From assembly GCF_028463845.1 (NCBI RefSeq), contig NZ_CP116805.1:1240001-1304000 (forward strand): a DNA stretch of 64,000 nucleotides. The letters are read 5' to 3'. Within the stretch, counting starts at the first letter, position 1, and the number at the start of each line of letters is the position of its first letter. This stretch comes from Gimibacter soli (GTDB lineage: Bacteria > Pseudomonadota > Alphaproteobacteria > Sphingomonadales > Kordiimonadaceae). Of the stretch, positions 45,389 to 53,585 are shown one piece after another. The notes below the pieces were generated by a model that worked only from the letters and a program-made list of their open reading frames with translations, was not told the DNA's origin and searched no databases. The translations under genes and the position numbers were made by a program.

Positions 45389-46180
45389 TCAGTCTTTCTT
45401 CTGCCAGACACGTACCCAGTCGATCTCGTAACGAACCGGGAACGCCGTATCGTCCACACCTTGTGATCCGCCCCAGTCACCGCCGACGGCGAGATTGAGG
45501 ATCAGGTGGAAGGGGTGGTCGAGCGGCCATTCGGGGTGACCGTCGCTGTCGGCTTTGGTCACGCTGTAATATTCGCGGCCGTCGATATACCAGCGGATGT
45601 CGGTTTCGGTCCATTCCGCCGAATATTCGTGGAAGTCTTCGGTCGCATATTCCACCACCATATTGCCGCCCTTCTGGGTGCCGATCCGGTGGTTATAGGC
45701 TTCGGTATGGATGGTGCCATGCACCCGGCCTTCGTCGTATCCCACATGCTCCATCAGGTCGATCTCGCCGGACTTGGGCCACGGGCCGTAAGACGCCTTG
45801 TCCGGCATCATCCAGAAGGCCGGCCAGGTGCCGCGCCCCTTCGGCAGTTTGGCGCGCATGGTGAAGCGGCCGTAGGTCCAGCCTTCGCGGTTCTGCGTGG
45901 TGATCTTGGCAGAGGTGAAATCCTTGCCTGCACCCTTCGCTTCGATGACCAGCACACCGTTTTCGATACGCAGGTTCTCAGACGCTTTGGTGTAGGTTTG
46001 CAGTTCGTTATTGCCGAAATAGCAATTCTGGGGGCAGCCATTGCCTTCGATGATGCGCCAGTCGCCCGTATTCAGTGCCGCACCGTCAAACTCGTCCGCC
46101 CAGACAAGCTGCCAGCTGTCGTCAGCCATGACAGGTGAGGAGGCGAGGAGGGTGGCAAGGCAAAGTGCGGTGCGGTTCAT
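45389..46180 (-). CDS. GH16 endo-beta-1,3-glucanase (laminarinase type)
   Basis: A 263-residue secreted enzyme with a signal peptide ending at VMA (residue 19). The GH16 active-site motif E139-I-D-L-M-E144 (GEIDLMEHVG) supplies nucleophile and acid/base; the extra residue between them (ExDxxE) marks the laminarinase-like bulge group. Other landmarks are NNELQTYT, WPAFWMMP and HPFHLILNLAVGGDWGG. It probably cuts beta-1,3 or mixed-linkage glucan. A far longer frame starting at 46669 is antisense or frame-shifted with respect to the symporter and was rejected. Its start overlaps the symporter stop by four bases (ATGA), so they are coupled. Confidence 0.94.
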   Translation of the reverse strand: MNRTALCLATLLASSPVMADDSWQLVWADEFDGAALNTGDWRIIEGNGCPQNCYFGNNELQTYTKASENLRIENGVLVIEAKGAGKDFTSAKITTQNREGWTYGRFTMRAKLPKGRGTWPAFWMMPDKASYGPWPKSGEIDLMEHVGYDEGRVHGTIHTEAYNHRIGTQKGGNMVVEYATEDFHEYSAEWTETDIRWYIDGREYYSVTKADSDGHPEWPLDHPFHLILNLAVGGDWGGSQGVDDTAFPVRYEIDWVRVWQKKD

Positions 46181-47541
46181 GATTTCATTTCCCTGAGCTT
46201 GGCGACAATCGCCGCGTGCGACTGTGCGGTAACCGGATAGAAAAGGATGACAAGGGCCGAGCCCAGAAGGGCTGTAGCCGGAATGAGCGTGAAGATATTG
46301 CGGATGCCGTCGGCGGTGGTCGATGCCACGTCTGCGCCCGCCTGATAGCCGATCATGTCCAGCAGGATGCCGGCCACGAAGGCGGATAGGCCGATGGTCA
46401 CCTTCTGGAAGCTTGAGGCCATGCCGATCAGGAAGGATTCGATCTTTATGCCGGTCAGATACTGGCCGTATTCGATCGTGTCGGGGAGGGCGCTCCAGAA
46501 AAGCACCGCAAAGCTCGATAGCCCGATCACGATGACGATGACAGCACCATATGCCGCCATGATCGACCCGCTGCGGTCGAAATAGAGCATCATCAGGCCG
46601 GCAGCGCCCGTCAGGCAGCCGAGGATCCAGGCGAAACGCTTGCCGATCTTCAGCGCCACCAGCGCCCAAAGCGGGATGGTAATCAAGGGTGCCGCCCCCA
46701 TGATGATGATCGCATTGTTGCCGGCCGTGCGGTTGCCAAGTGTGCTTTCGAAGAAATAGAGCATCGTCTGCCCGACGATGGAATTGGCGACAGTCACGAG
46801 CATGATGCCGCCGATCACCAGCATGAAGGGCCGGTTGCGCATCATGGCGGAAAGGCTTTCACCAAGGCCCGGCATCTCCTCGTCTGCCGGTTCCGGCTCT
46901 TCGTGGGTGTCGGTCAGCGCGAAGCAGGCGACAAGCACGATCACGGCCAGCACGCCAGCCGCGATGCCCATATGGCTGAAGGCCACAGCGTCGGGGTGTT
47001 CGGTCTGCAGATGCTTGGCGATGAAGCTGATGCTGACCCCACCCAGAAACCCGAAATACATGCGGATGCCGGCCAGCCGGGTGCGGCCATCGAAGTTTTG
47101 CGTGATGCGGGCGCCGAGCGTGGAATAGGGGATCGATACGATGGTGTAGGTGGTGCGAAACAGCAGGAGCACGATCAGCGTGTAAACAATCGTCATCCAT
47201 TCTTCGGGAAAGCGGACGGGTGTGAACATCAGCGCAAACATGATGGCCAGCGGCACACAGCCGAACAGCAGATAGGGCCGGTAAGGCCCGAAACGGCTGC
47301 GGGTGCGCTCGGCAATGAAGCCCATGATGGGGTCGGTGACGGCGTCCCATATCGAGGCGATCAGGAAAAGCGTGCCAACGACGGTGCCCGAAAGGCCCAC
47401 CACATTGGTTTCGAAAAAGAAGAGGAAGAAGCCGACACCCTGCCAGAAAAGATTGAGCGCATAGTCGCCAAGGCCAAAGCCGATAAAGGGTTTGAGCGGC
47501 GTCGCGCGGGCGTCGTTATCTGTCTGCAGTTGATCTGCCAT
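46177..47541 (-). CDS. GPH-family (MelB-like) sugar:cation symporter
   Basis: A 454-residue inner-membrane protein with about 12 hydrophobic segments. FGLGDYALNLFWQGVGFFLFFF at the N-terminus, WDAVTDPIMGFIAERTRSRFGPYRPYLLFG and the later PDTIEYGQYLTGIKIESF are glycoside-pentoside-hexuronide symporter signatures. It likely imports glucose, gentiobiose or laminari-oligosaccharides released by GH16 and GH3. The ATG at 47541 gives the family start; an earlier in-frame start would overlap the operator at 47565. It is first in a two-gene operon with GH16, divergent from the LacI gene. Confidence 0.9.
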   Translation of the reverse strand: MADQLQTDNDARATPLKPFIGFGLGDYALNLFWQGVGFFLFFFETNVVGLSGTVVGTLFLIASIWDAVTDPIMGFIAERTRSRFGPYRPYLLFGCVPLAIMFALMFTPVRFPEEWMTIVYTLIVLLLFRTTYTIVSIPYSTLGARITQNFDGRTRLAGIRMYFGFLGGVSISFIAKHLQTEHPDAVAFSHMGIAAGVLAVIVLVACFALTDTHEEPEPADEEMPGLGESLSAMMRNRPFMLVIGGIMLVTVANSIVGQTMLYFFESTLGNRTAGNNAIIIMGAAPLITIPLWALVALKIGKRFAWILGCLTGAAGLMMLYFDRSGSIMAAYGAVIVIVIGLSSFAVLFWSALPDTIEYGQYLTGIKIESFLIGMASSFQKVTIGLSAFVAGILLDMIGYQAGADVASTTADGIRNIFTLIPATALLGSALVILFYPVTAQSHAAIVAKLREMKS

Positions 47542-47564
47542 ACTGCCTTTTCCGGACCTCTTGC

Positions 47565-47578
47565 TGACAGCGCTATCA
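47565..47578. promoter_or_regulatory. LacI-type operator between symporter and LacI gene
   Basis: TGACAGCGCTATCA matches TGACAGCGCTGTCA with one change. It lies 24 bases before the symporter start and about 100 before the regulator start, so both the operon and the regulator could be controlled. Confidence 0.78.
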
Positions 47579-47675
47579 TGTGAGCGTGACAGCAGCAACT
47601 TTCTTGTGATATGAGGCACTTGAGACCATGCGCTGTTCCGGCGGGTCTGTCCAGCTTCAGTGCCCGGGGGAACTG

Positions 47676-48701
47676 GTGGCCATCGCGAAATCGAAAACCG
47701 CAACCATGAGCGACGTGGCCCGGCTTGCCGGCGTCTCGATGAAGACCGTTTCACGCGTTTTCAACAACGAGAAATATGTCGCCAAGGACAAGAAGGACAA
47801 GGTCCTCGCTGTCGCGACCGAGCTCAACTATCACCCGTCGCTGCAGGCGCGGGGGCTGGCGGGCAGCAAAACCTATATCGTCGGTTTCTTCGTGGACGTG
47901 CCAAGCGGCGACTATATCAGCAAGGTGCTGCGCGGCCTTCTGTCGCGCGCGGAGGAAGCCGGCTGCCATCTGGTGGTTGAGGTACTCAAAGACCGCGGCG
48001 ACGAAGTGAAGCTGAAGCAGGTTTTAAGCTCGATCCGCTTTGACGGCGTCGTCCTGTCGCCGCCGATCTGCGATGACGTGGTGGTGCTGAATGCCCTGCG
48101 CGCCATCGGCGTGCCTGCGGCCCGTATCGCGCCGGGTATTCCGGCCAAGGATATGTCCGAAGTCCATATCGACGATTATCAGGCTGCCTTCGACATGACC
48201 GAATTCCTGATCGGCAAGGGGCATCGCCGCATCGGCTTCATCAAGGGCAACCCGAACCACTCCTGTTCGCTGGACCGCGAGCGGGGCTATGTCCGTGCCA
48301 TGCAAAGCCACGGGATCGAGGTCAGGAACGAGCTGGTGGTGCCCGGCATGTTCTCCTTCGCGAGCGGGAAGGAAGCCGCCGAGATACTGCTGTCGCGCAC
48401 CGAAAAGCCGACCGCCATTTTCGCCTGTAACGACGAAATGGCGGCAGGCGTGCTGGCGGTCGCGCGCGAGAAGGGGCTGGCGGTGCCGGCGGACCTTTCG
48501 ATTGTCGGTTTCGATGATGACGCCATCGCCACCATCGTGTCACCCGCCCTCACCACCATGCGCCAGCCGGTCGAGGCCATGGCCGCCGCGGCCTTCGACC
48601 TGATGATGCAAAGTGCGGATGACGAAAGCACCGCCGGTACGCGGGTCGAGCATGCCTATGTGCTGTGCGACCGGGAATCCGTGGCCGATCTCACCCAATA
48701 G
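47676..48701 (+). CDS. LacI-family regulator of the glucan locus
   Basis: From the GTG at 47676 (GGGGG a few bases upstream) it has 341 residues; an ATG 48 bases earlier is the alternative. The helix-turn-helix is MSDVARLAGVSMKTVSRVFN, followed by the hinge HPSLQARGLAG and the sugar-sensing core ending with TTMRQPV. The recognition-helix residues (MK before TVSR) differ from the xylan regulator (PM) and the third regulator (VT). Palindromes of type TGACAGCGCTGTCA lie at the promoters of the receptor, the symporter operon and the GH3 gene flanking it, so these form its probable regulon. Confidence 0.9.
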   Translation: MAIAKSKTATMSDVARLAGVSMKTVSRVFNNEKYVAKDKKDKVLAVATELNYHPSLQARGLAGSKTYIVGFFVDVPSGDYISKVLRGLLSRAEEAGCHLVVEVLKDRGDEVKLKQVLSSIRFDGVVLSPPICDDVVVLNALRAIGVPAARIAPGIPAKDMSEVHIDDYQAAFDMTEFLIGKGHRRIGFIKGNPNHSCSLDRERGYVRAMQSHGIEVRNELVVPGMFSFASGKEAAEILLSRTEKPTAIFACNDEMAAGVLAVAREKGLAVPADLSIVGFDDDAIATIVSPALTTMRQPVEAMAAAAFDLMMQSADDESTAGTRVEHAYVLCDRESVADLTQ

Positions 48702-48740
48702 TCCGGTTTTCTGCCCCTCAGGGTGGTGCCTGTCAGAAAT

Positions 48741-48756
48741 ATGACAGCGCTATCAT
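48741..48756. promoter_or_regulatory. LacI-type operator upstream of the second ExoP-type GH3
   Basis: ATGACAGCGCTATCAT is a 16-base palindrome with one mismatched pair, identical in its core to the site at 47565. Confidence 0.78.
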
Positions 48757-48798
48757 GTTATTCATGGACAAAATCGCCATTTTTTGGCATTTGAATAA

Positions 48799-48812
48799 GA
48801 CATCGCTGTCAT
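48799..48812. promoter_or_regulatory. Second LacI-type operator before the GH3 gene
   Basis: GACATCGCTGTCAT keeps GACA and TGTC arms with a changed centre. It is 75 bases before the GH3 start and 58 bases after the first site. Confidence 0.6.
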
Positions 48813-48887
48813 ATGCGATTCCCGGGCGGGCGGAATGGGGCCGCGCGATCCGGCAAGTTCAGACTTTCGGGGATTGGGGAGACCAGT

Positions 48888-51425
48888 ATGTCCGCCTACC
48901 AGACCTTTGGCCGCACGGCCAAGGCCTTTGCCATTTCCGCCTTGATGATGAGCGTGGCGCCTGCGCCGCTGCTGGCTGCCGATGAAGGCGCTGCCAGCTG
49001 GCCGGTTGTCGCGTCTGCCGTGAAGGCCGATGCTGCCATCGAAGCGCGGGTGAGCGAAATCCTCGCCAAGATGAGTGTCGAGGAAAAGGTCGGGCAGGTG
49101 ATGCAGGCCGAAATCCAGTTCGTGACGCCGGACGATATCCGCAAATATCATCTGGGCTCTGTCCTCAATGGCGGCGGCTCGCTGCCGAACAGGAACAAGC
49201 ATGCGACACCCGGCGAGTGGCTGGCGCTTGCGGATTCCTTCTATGAGGCCTCTGTCGATACGGCAGATGGCGGTGTGGCTGTCCCGATCATCTGGGGATC
49301 GGATGCCGTGCACGGCCATAACAATGTGATCGGCGCCACGCTGTTCCCGCACAATATCGGCCTTGGCGCGATGCATGATCCGGCCCTGATCCGCAAGATC
49401 GGCGAAGTGACAGCGCGTGAAGTGCGCGCCACAGGCATCGACTGGACCTTCGCGCCGACCGTGGCGGTTGCTCGCAACGATCGCTGGGGCCGCACGTATG
49501 AAAGCTATTCTGAAGACCCGGCATTGGTGAAATCCTATGCCCGCGAAATGGTGCTTGGCCTGCAGGGCGAGCCCGGTACACCCGATTTCCTGAATGGCAA
49601 CCATGTGATTGCCACCGCCAAACACTTCCTGGCGGACGGTGGCACCACGGCGGGGGACGATCAGGGCAATGCTGAAATGCCGGAGAAGGCCCTCCGCGAT
49701 ATCCACGCGCCCGGCTATTTCTCGGCGCTTGAGGCTGGCGCGCAAAGCGTGATGGCGAGCTTCTCGTCATGGAACGGCACCAAGATGCACGGCAACCCGT
49801 ATCTCCTCTCCGATGTGCTGAAGGATCGCATGGGCTTTGACGGCTTCATCGTCGGGGATTGGAACGGTCATGGTCAGGTGCCGGGTTGCACCAACGTGTC
49901 GTGTGCGGCTTCAATCAATGCGGGGCTTGATCTTTTCATGGTGCCCGAGGACTGGAAAGGCCTTTACGAGCATACACTGACGCAGGTGAAGGCTGGCGAT
50001 ATCCCGATGCAGCGGCTGGATGATGCGGTTGCCCGCATGCTGCGCGTCAAGCTGCGCGCCGGGCTCTTCGATGGGGGCAAGCCCTCGACCCGCGGCGTTG
50101 CCGGGCGTGACGATGTGATCGGTTCGCCCGAACACCGCGCTGTAGCGCGGCAGGCTGTACGCCAGAGCCTTGTTCTCCTGAAAAATGCTGGCGGTGTGCT
50201 GCCGATCAAGCCGTCGGCCCGTATTCTTGTCACCGGCGACGGGGCCGACAATATCGGCAAGCAAAGCGGCGGCTGGACGATCAGCTGGCAGGGCACCGGC
50301 AATGTGAACAGTGATTTCCCGGGTGCTACCTCCATCTATGGCGGTATTGCTGACGCTGTGAAGGCTGCTGGCGGTATCGCCACACTTTCGGAAGACGGCT
50401 TCTACAAGGAAAAGCCCGATGTAGCCGTTGTGGTGTTCGGTGAAGAACCCTATGCCGAAGGGCAGGGCGACCGCGACACGCTCGAGTTCGAGCCCGGCAA
50501 CAAGCGCGCCCTCGCCACGCTCAAGAAACTGAAGGCCGAGGGCATCCCGGTCGTATCCGTCTTCCTTTCCGGTCGTCCGATGTGGGTAAACCCGGAAATC
50601 AATGCGTCCGACGCCTTTGTCGCGGCCTGGCTGCCGGGCAGCGAGGGCGGCGGTTTGGCCGATGTGCTGGTTGCTGACGCACAGGGCAAGCCGCGTCATG
50701 ATTTCACCGGCCGCCTTTCCTTCTCGTGGCCGAAAACGCCGATGCAGGACACGCTGAACAAGGGCCAGAAGGGTTATGACCCGCAGTTCGCGCTCGGCTA
50801 TGGCCTCGACTATAAAGCCAAGGGCAAAGGTCCGGGCAAACTGGCCGAGGATGTGGAAGGCGTGAAAGCGCCGGGCATGGACGATATCCCGCTTTATGTG
50901 GGCCGTCCGCTCGCCCCGTGGCTTGTCTTCATCACCGACGATACCGCCGGCCAGCAGCTGAGCGGCGCCTATGCGGCGCTGCGCACCGGCACGGCGCGCG
51001 CCAATGTGGTCGACAAGAATGTGCAGGGCGACGCGCTGCTCGTCGAGTGGCTGACCGGCGACCGCGCGGCCCTCGCGCTGCGCGACGGACCGGTGCTTGA
51101 CTGGTCCGGCTATTACACCGCCGGCGCCACGCTGACGTTCGAGCTGAAAACCGACAAGCTTGATGCCATGGCCGTTGGCTTCGGCTGCGGGGCGGATTGC
51201 GGCGGTGACGTTTCGCTCGCCAAAGTGCCGGATGTTGGCGCAGCGGATGCTGCCGGCTGGCGCAAGGTCAGCGTGCCGCTTGTCTGCCTTGCAGACAGCG
51301 CCGAAAACTTCAGCCATGTGACCGAACCCTTCCGTCTGTCCGCGACAGGCGTGATGAAGGCAACCGTTGCGAACATCACCATTGATCTCACCGAAGAGGG
51401 TGTGAAGGCCTGTCCCTTCCCTTGA
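48888..51425 (+). CDS. ExoP-type GH3 exo-beta-glucosidase (second copy)
   Basis: A 845-residue GH3 enzyme from the ATG at 48888, with a signal peptide ending at LLAA (about 30) and no lipobox. It shares length and layout with the lipoprotein GH3 at 18591: GSDAVHGHNNVIGA, KHFLADGGTTAGDDQG, nucleophile D324 in GFIVGDWNGHGQVPGC, and an extra C-terminal beta-rich segment (from about 640). It is periplasmic and probably releases glucose from beta-1,3 or beta-1,4 oligoglucans produced by GH16. Two LacI-type sites in its promoter tie it to the glucan regulon. The frame extends 25 codons upstream, but that part overlaps an operator. Confidence 0.93.
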   Translation: MSAYQTFGRTAKAFAISALMMSVAPAPLLAADEGAASWPVVASAVKADAAIEARVSEILAKMSVEEKVGQVMQAEIQFVTPDDIRKYHLGSVLNGGGSLPNRNKHATPGEWLALADSFYEASVDTADGGVAVPIIWGSDAVHGHNNVIGATLFPHNIGLGAMHDPALIRKIGEVTAREVRATGIDWTFAPTVAVARNDRWGRTYESYSEDPALVKSYAREMVLGLQGEPGTPDFLNGNHVIATAKHFLADGGTTAGDDQGNAEMPEKALRDIHAPGYFSALEAGAQSVMASFSSWNGTKMHGNPYLLSDVLKDRMGFDGFIVGDWNGHGQVPGCTNVSCAASINAGLDLFMVPEDWKGLYEHTLTQVKAGDIPMQRLDDAVARMLRVKLRAGLFDGGKPSTRGVAGRDDVIGSPEHRAVARQAVRQSLVLLKNAGGVLPIKPSARILVTGDGADNIGKQSGGWTISWQGTGNVNSDFPGATSIYGGIADAVKAAGGIATLSEDGFYKEKPDVAVVVFGEEPYAEGQGDRDTLEFEPGNKRALATLKKLKAEGIPVVSVFLSGRPMWVNPEINASDAFVAAWLPGSEGGGLADVLVADAQGKPRHDFTGRLSFSWPKTPMQDTLNKGQKGYDPQFALGYGLDYKAKGKGPGKLAEDVEGVKAPGMDDIPLYVGRPLAPWLVFITDDTAGQQLSGAYAALRTGTARANVVDKNVQGDALLVEWLTGDRAALALRDGPVLDWSGYYTAGATLTFELKTDKLDAMAVGFGCGADCGGDVSLAKVPDVGAADAAGWRKVSVPLVCLADSAENFSHVTEPFRLSATGVMKATVANITIDLTEEGVKACPFP

Positions 51426-51446
51426 GGCCTTCACGCTCCGGTGCCA

Positions 51447-51487
51447 AACGGGGAGGCTGCAACGGTTGCGGCCTCCCCGTTCCCTTT
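51447..51487 (+). terminator. Terminator after the GH3 gene
   Basis: Stem AACGGGGAGGC / GCCTCCCCGTT followed by CCCTTTTT, 22 bases after the stop codon. Confidence 0.88.
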
Positions 51488-51525
51488 TTGGGCGGTCTTT
51501 TCGGGGGATAAGGGACTGGGGATGC

Positions 51526-51552
51526 TTGACACATTCCCTGAAAGCGTTTTCA
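51526..51552 (+). promoter_or_regulatory. Promoter and LacI-type operator of the third LacI gene
   Basis: A TTGACA element at 51526-51531 is followed by the palindrome TGAAAGCGTTTTCA at 51539-51552 (one mismatched pair), 36 bases before the start codon. The site lies where the -10 box should be, so the regulator probably represses its own gene. Confidence 0.6.
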
Positions 51553-51587
51553 TATGACGGGCGAGTTTTCAGCCCCAAGGATACGGA

Positions 51588-52610
51588 ATGGCACCGAAGT
51601 CGAAGCCGACAATCATTGATGTCGCCCGCGTGGCCGGTGTTTCCGTCACCACCGTCAGCCGCGTGCTGAATGGCGGCAAATATGTCAGCCCCGACAAACT
51701 CGCCGCCGTGCAGGAAGCCTTCGACAAGCTTGATTACCAGCCGAACCTGCACGCCCGCAGCCTTGCCGGTGAGCGCGCCTATCTGATCGGCCTGCTGTTC
51801 GATGACCCGCGCGGGGATTACTTGTCCGGCATGCAACGCGGCACGCTCCTCGCCGGCCAGAAGGCGGATTATCATGTGCTGGTGGAGCTTTTGGGGCGTA
51901 CCGGCACACTTGCCCAGATGAAGCGACTGATCAGCCGGGTGCGGCTGTCGGGCGTGATCCTCACCCCGCCGGTGTGCGATCATACCTCGCTTCTCAACAC
52001 ATTGGTGCGGCACCATATTCCCGCGGTGCGCATTTCGCCGAGCAGTGATTTTCCCGGCATCCCATCGGTGAAGATCGATGACTATGCGGCGGCAACCGAA
52101 ATGACCCGCCACCTGATCACGCTTGGTCACCGCAAGATCGGTTTCATCATCGGGGACCCCGAGCATGCCGACGCGCGCGAGCGCCAGCGCGCCTTCAATG
52201 ATGCGCTGGCCAAGGCCGGTCTTGAAGCCAAGCCCGAATGGGTGGCGGAAGGCGGCTATCAGTTCTCGGGCGGCCTGACGGCGGCCCGCAAGATCCTGTC
52301 GCAGCCGGACAGGCCGACGGCCATTTTTGCCTCGAACGATGATATGGCGGCAGCGGTGATTGCCGTGGCCGATGAAATGGGCCTGCGGGTCCCGGCTGAC
52401 CTGTCGGTCTCGGGCTTTGACGATACCTCGCTCGCCTCCGCCGTTTCACCCGCGCTTACCACCATCCGCCAGCCCGTGGAGCAGATGGCCATGAAGGCGG
52501 TTGAAATCCTCCTTGAGCGGATATCGGGCGAGAAGCCGGAAACCGAAACGCCGGTGATGATGGGCACGAAATTCGTGCGGCGTGGCTCCACCGGCCCGGC
52601 GCCGCAATAG
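51588..52610 (+). CDS. LacI-family regulator (third)
   Basis: A 340-residue LacI/GalR protein with helix-turn-helix IIDVARVAGVSVTTVSRVLN, hinge QPNLHARSLAG and sensor core ending in TTIRQPVEQMA. It resembles the xylan regulator more than the glucan one in the sensor domain (FASNDDMAAAVIAVA). Only one likely target, its own promoter, is visible here. It converges on the PfkB kinase gene with six bases between them, so it may control sugar genes elsewhere. Confidence 0.9.
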   Translation: MAPKSKPTIIDVARVAGVSVTTVSRVLNGGKYVSPDKLAAVQEAFDKLDYQPNLHARSLAGERAYLIGLLFDDPRGDYLSGMQRGTLLAGQKADYHVLVELLGRTGTLAQMKRLISRVRLSGVILTPPVCDHTSLLNTLVRHHIPAVRISPSSDFPGIPSVKIDDYAAATEMTRHLITLGHRKIGFIIGDPEHADARERQRAFNDALAKAGLEAKPEWVAEGGYQFSGGLTAARKILSQPDRPTAIFASNDDMAAAVIAVADEMGLRVPADLSVSGFDDTSLASAVSPALTTIRQPVEQMAMKAVEILLERISGEKPETETPVMMGTKFVRRGSTGPAPQ

Positions 52611-52616
52611 GCTGCC

Positions 52617-53585
52617 TCAGTCAAACGGCCAGGCGGCCACATTCGTAAAGCACGGCATCGCTGGAAAGGCACCCTGCCGGGTGACCGCATGGGCACCGCA
52701 AGCCGCGGCAAAGGTCGTGATGCCCTGCAGCGTTTCCCGGTCCTCCGGCAGATGGCCGAGACGCGACAGCGCATATAGAAGCCCGCCGCAGAAGGCATCG
52801 CCCGCACCGGTCGTATCGACAGCTGCCACTTCGGGGCAGGGCACTTCAAAATCATGCGTCCGGCTTTTCACCCTTGCAGGCGCCGCGCCATCGGTGATGA
52901 AGACAAGCGACACGCCTGAAGACAGAAGGCTGTCCAGATAGGCGTCCGCTGACCCTTCCGCGAGAAATTCAAGCTCTTCCCGCGCCAGCTTCACGATATC
53001 GGCGCTGCGGGCGAAGGTGTCGACGCACGCACGATCAACCTTGCCATCCAGCCACAGGGCGGGGCGGAGGTTGGCGTCGAAACTGACAAGCGCGCCTGCC
53101 GCCTTCGCGCGGGCGACGGCATGGGCGCTAACGTCCGCAATCGCGACATCTGTCAGCATGTTGCTGCAATGATGGAAGAAAGCCGATTGGGCAGGCCAAA
53201 GCCTGTCGATATCGCTCGCGGTGATGGCCAAATCGGCGCTGCCGTCCCGGCGGAAGCTGAAGCTGCGCTCGCCACTGGCATCAAGTGATACGAAAGCAAG
53301 GCTGGTCGGCGCCGCCGCGTGCCGGGCGAGCGGGCTGGTATCAACGCCGTAACGGGCAAGCGCGTCCGCAAGGAAATCCCCGAACATATCGGTCCCCACT
53401 TGCCCCAGAAAAGCAGCCCGTCCGCCAAGGCGTGCCACGGCAACCGCCACATTGGCCGGGGCTCCGCCGGGATAGGGGGTGAAGGGGGCAAGGCTGCCGT
53501 CAGCGTTTCGCCCGCCCAGAAAATCGATCAGGCACTCGCCGTAACAGACGACTGCTTTGCCATCCGTGTCGGCAAGGGCAGCCAT
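52617..53585 (-). CDS. PfkB-family sugar kinase (fructokinase-like)
   Basis: A 322-residue cytoplasmic kinase that phosphorylates a sugar with ATP. The N-terminal signature is YPGGAPANVAVAVARLGGRAAFLGQVGTD (residues about 38-66, start YPGGAPANVAVA), and the anion-hole and base motif DTTGAGDAFCGGLL is near the C-terminus with the catalytic aspartate in GAGD. GECLIDFLG at the start is common in fructokinases. The substrate is not fixed by sequence. Its start codon overlaps the kynureninase stop (TGATG), so it is translated right after that gene. Confidence 0.9.
   Translation of the reverse strand: MAALADTDGKAVVCYGECLIDFLGGRNADGSLAPFTPYPGGAPANVAVAVARLGGRAAFLGQVGTDMFGDFLADALARYGVDTSPLARHAAAPTSLAFVSLDASGERSFSFRRDGSADLAITASDIDRLWPAQSAFFHHCSNMLTDVAIADVSAHAVARAKAAGALVSFDANLRPALWLDGKVDRACVDTFARSADIVKLAREELEFLAEGSADAYLDSLLSSGVSLVFITDGAAPARVKSRTHDFEVPCPEVAAVDTTGAGDAFCGGLLYALSRLGHLPEDRETLQGITTFAAACGAHAVTRQGAFPAMPCFTNVAAWPFD

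Noticed and set aside
45389-46669. Longer version of the GH16 gene
   Set aside because: The extra N-terminal part reads through the symporter gene in another frame; the signal peptide starts at 46180.
49911-52166. A 751-codon open frame on the minus strand over GH3 and LacI genes
   Set aside because: It is antisense to two clear genes, has no recognisable domain, and long open antisense frames are expected at this base composition.
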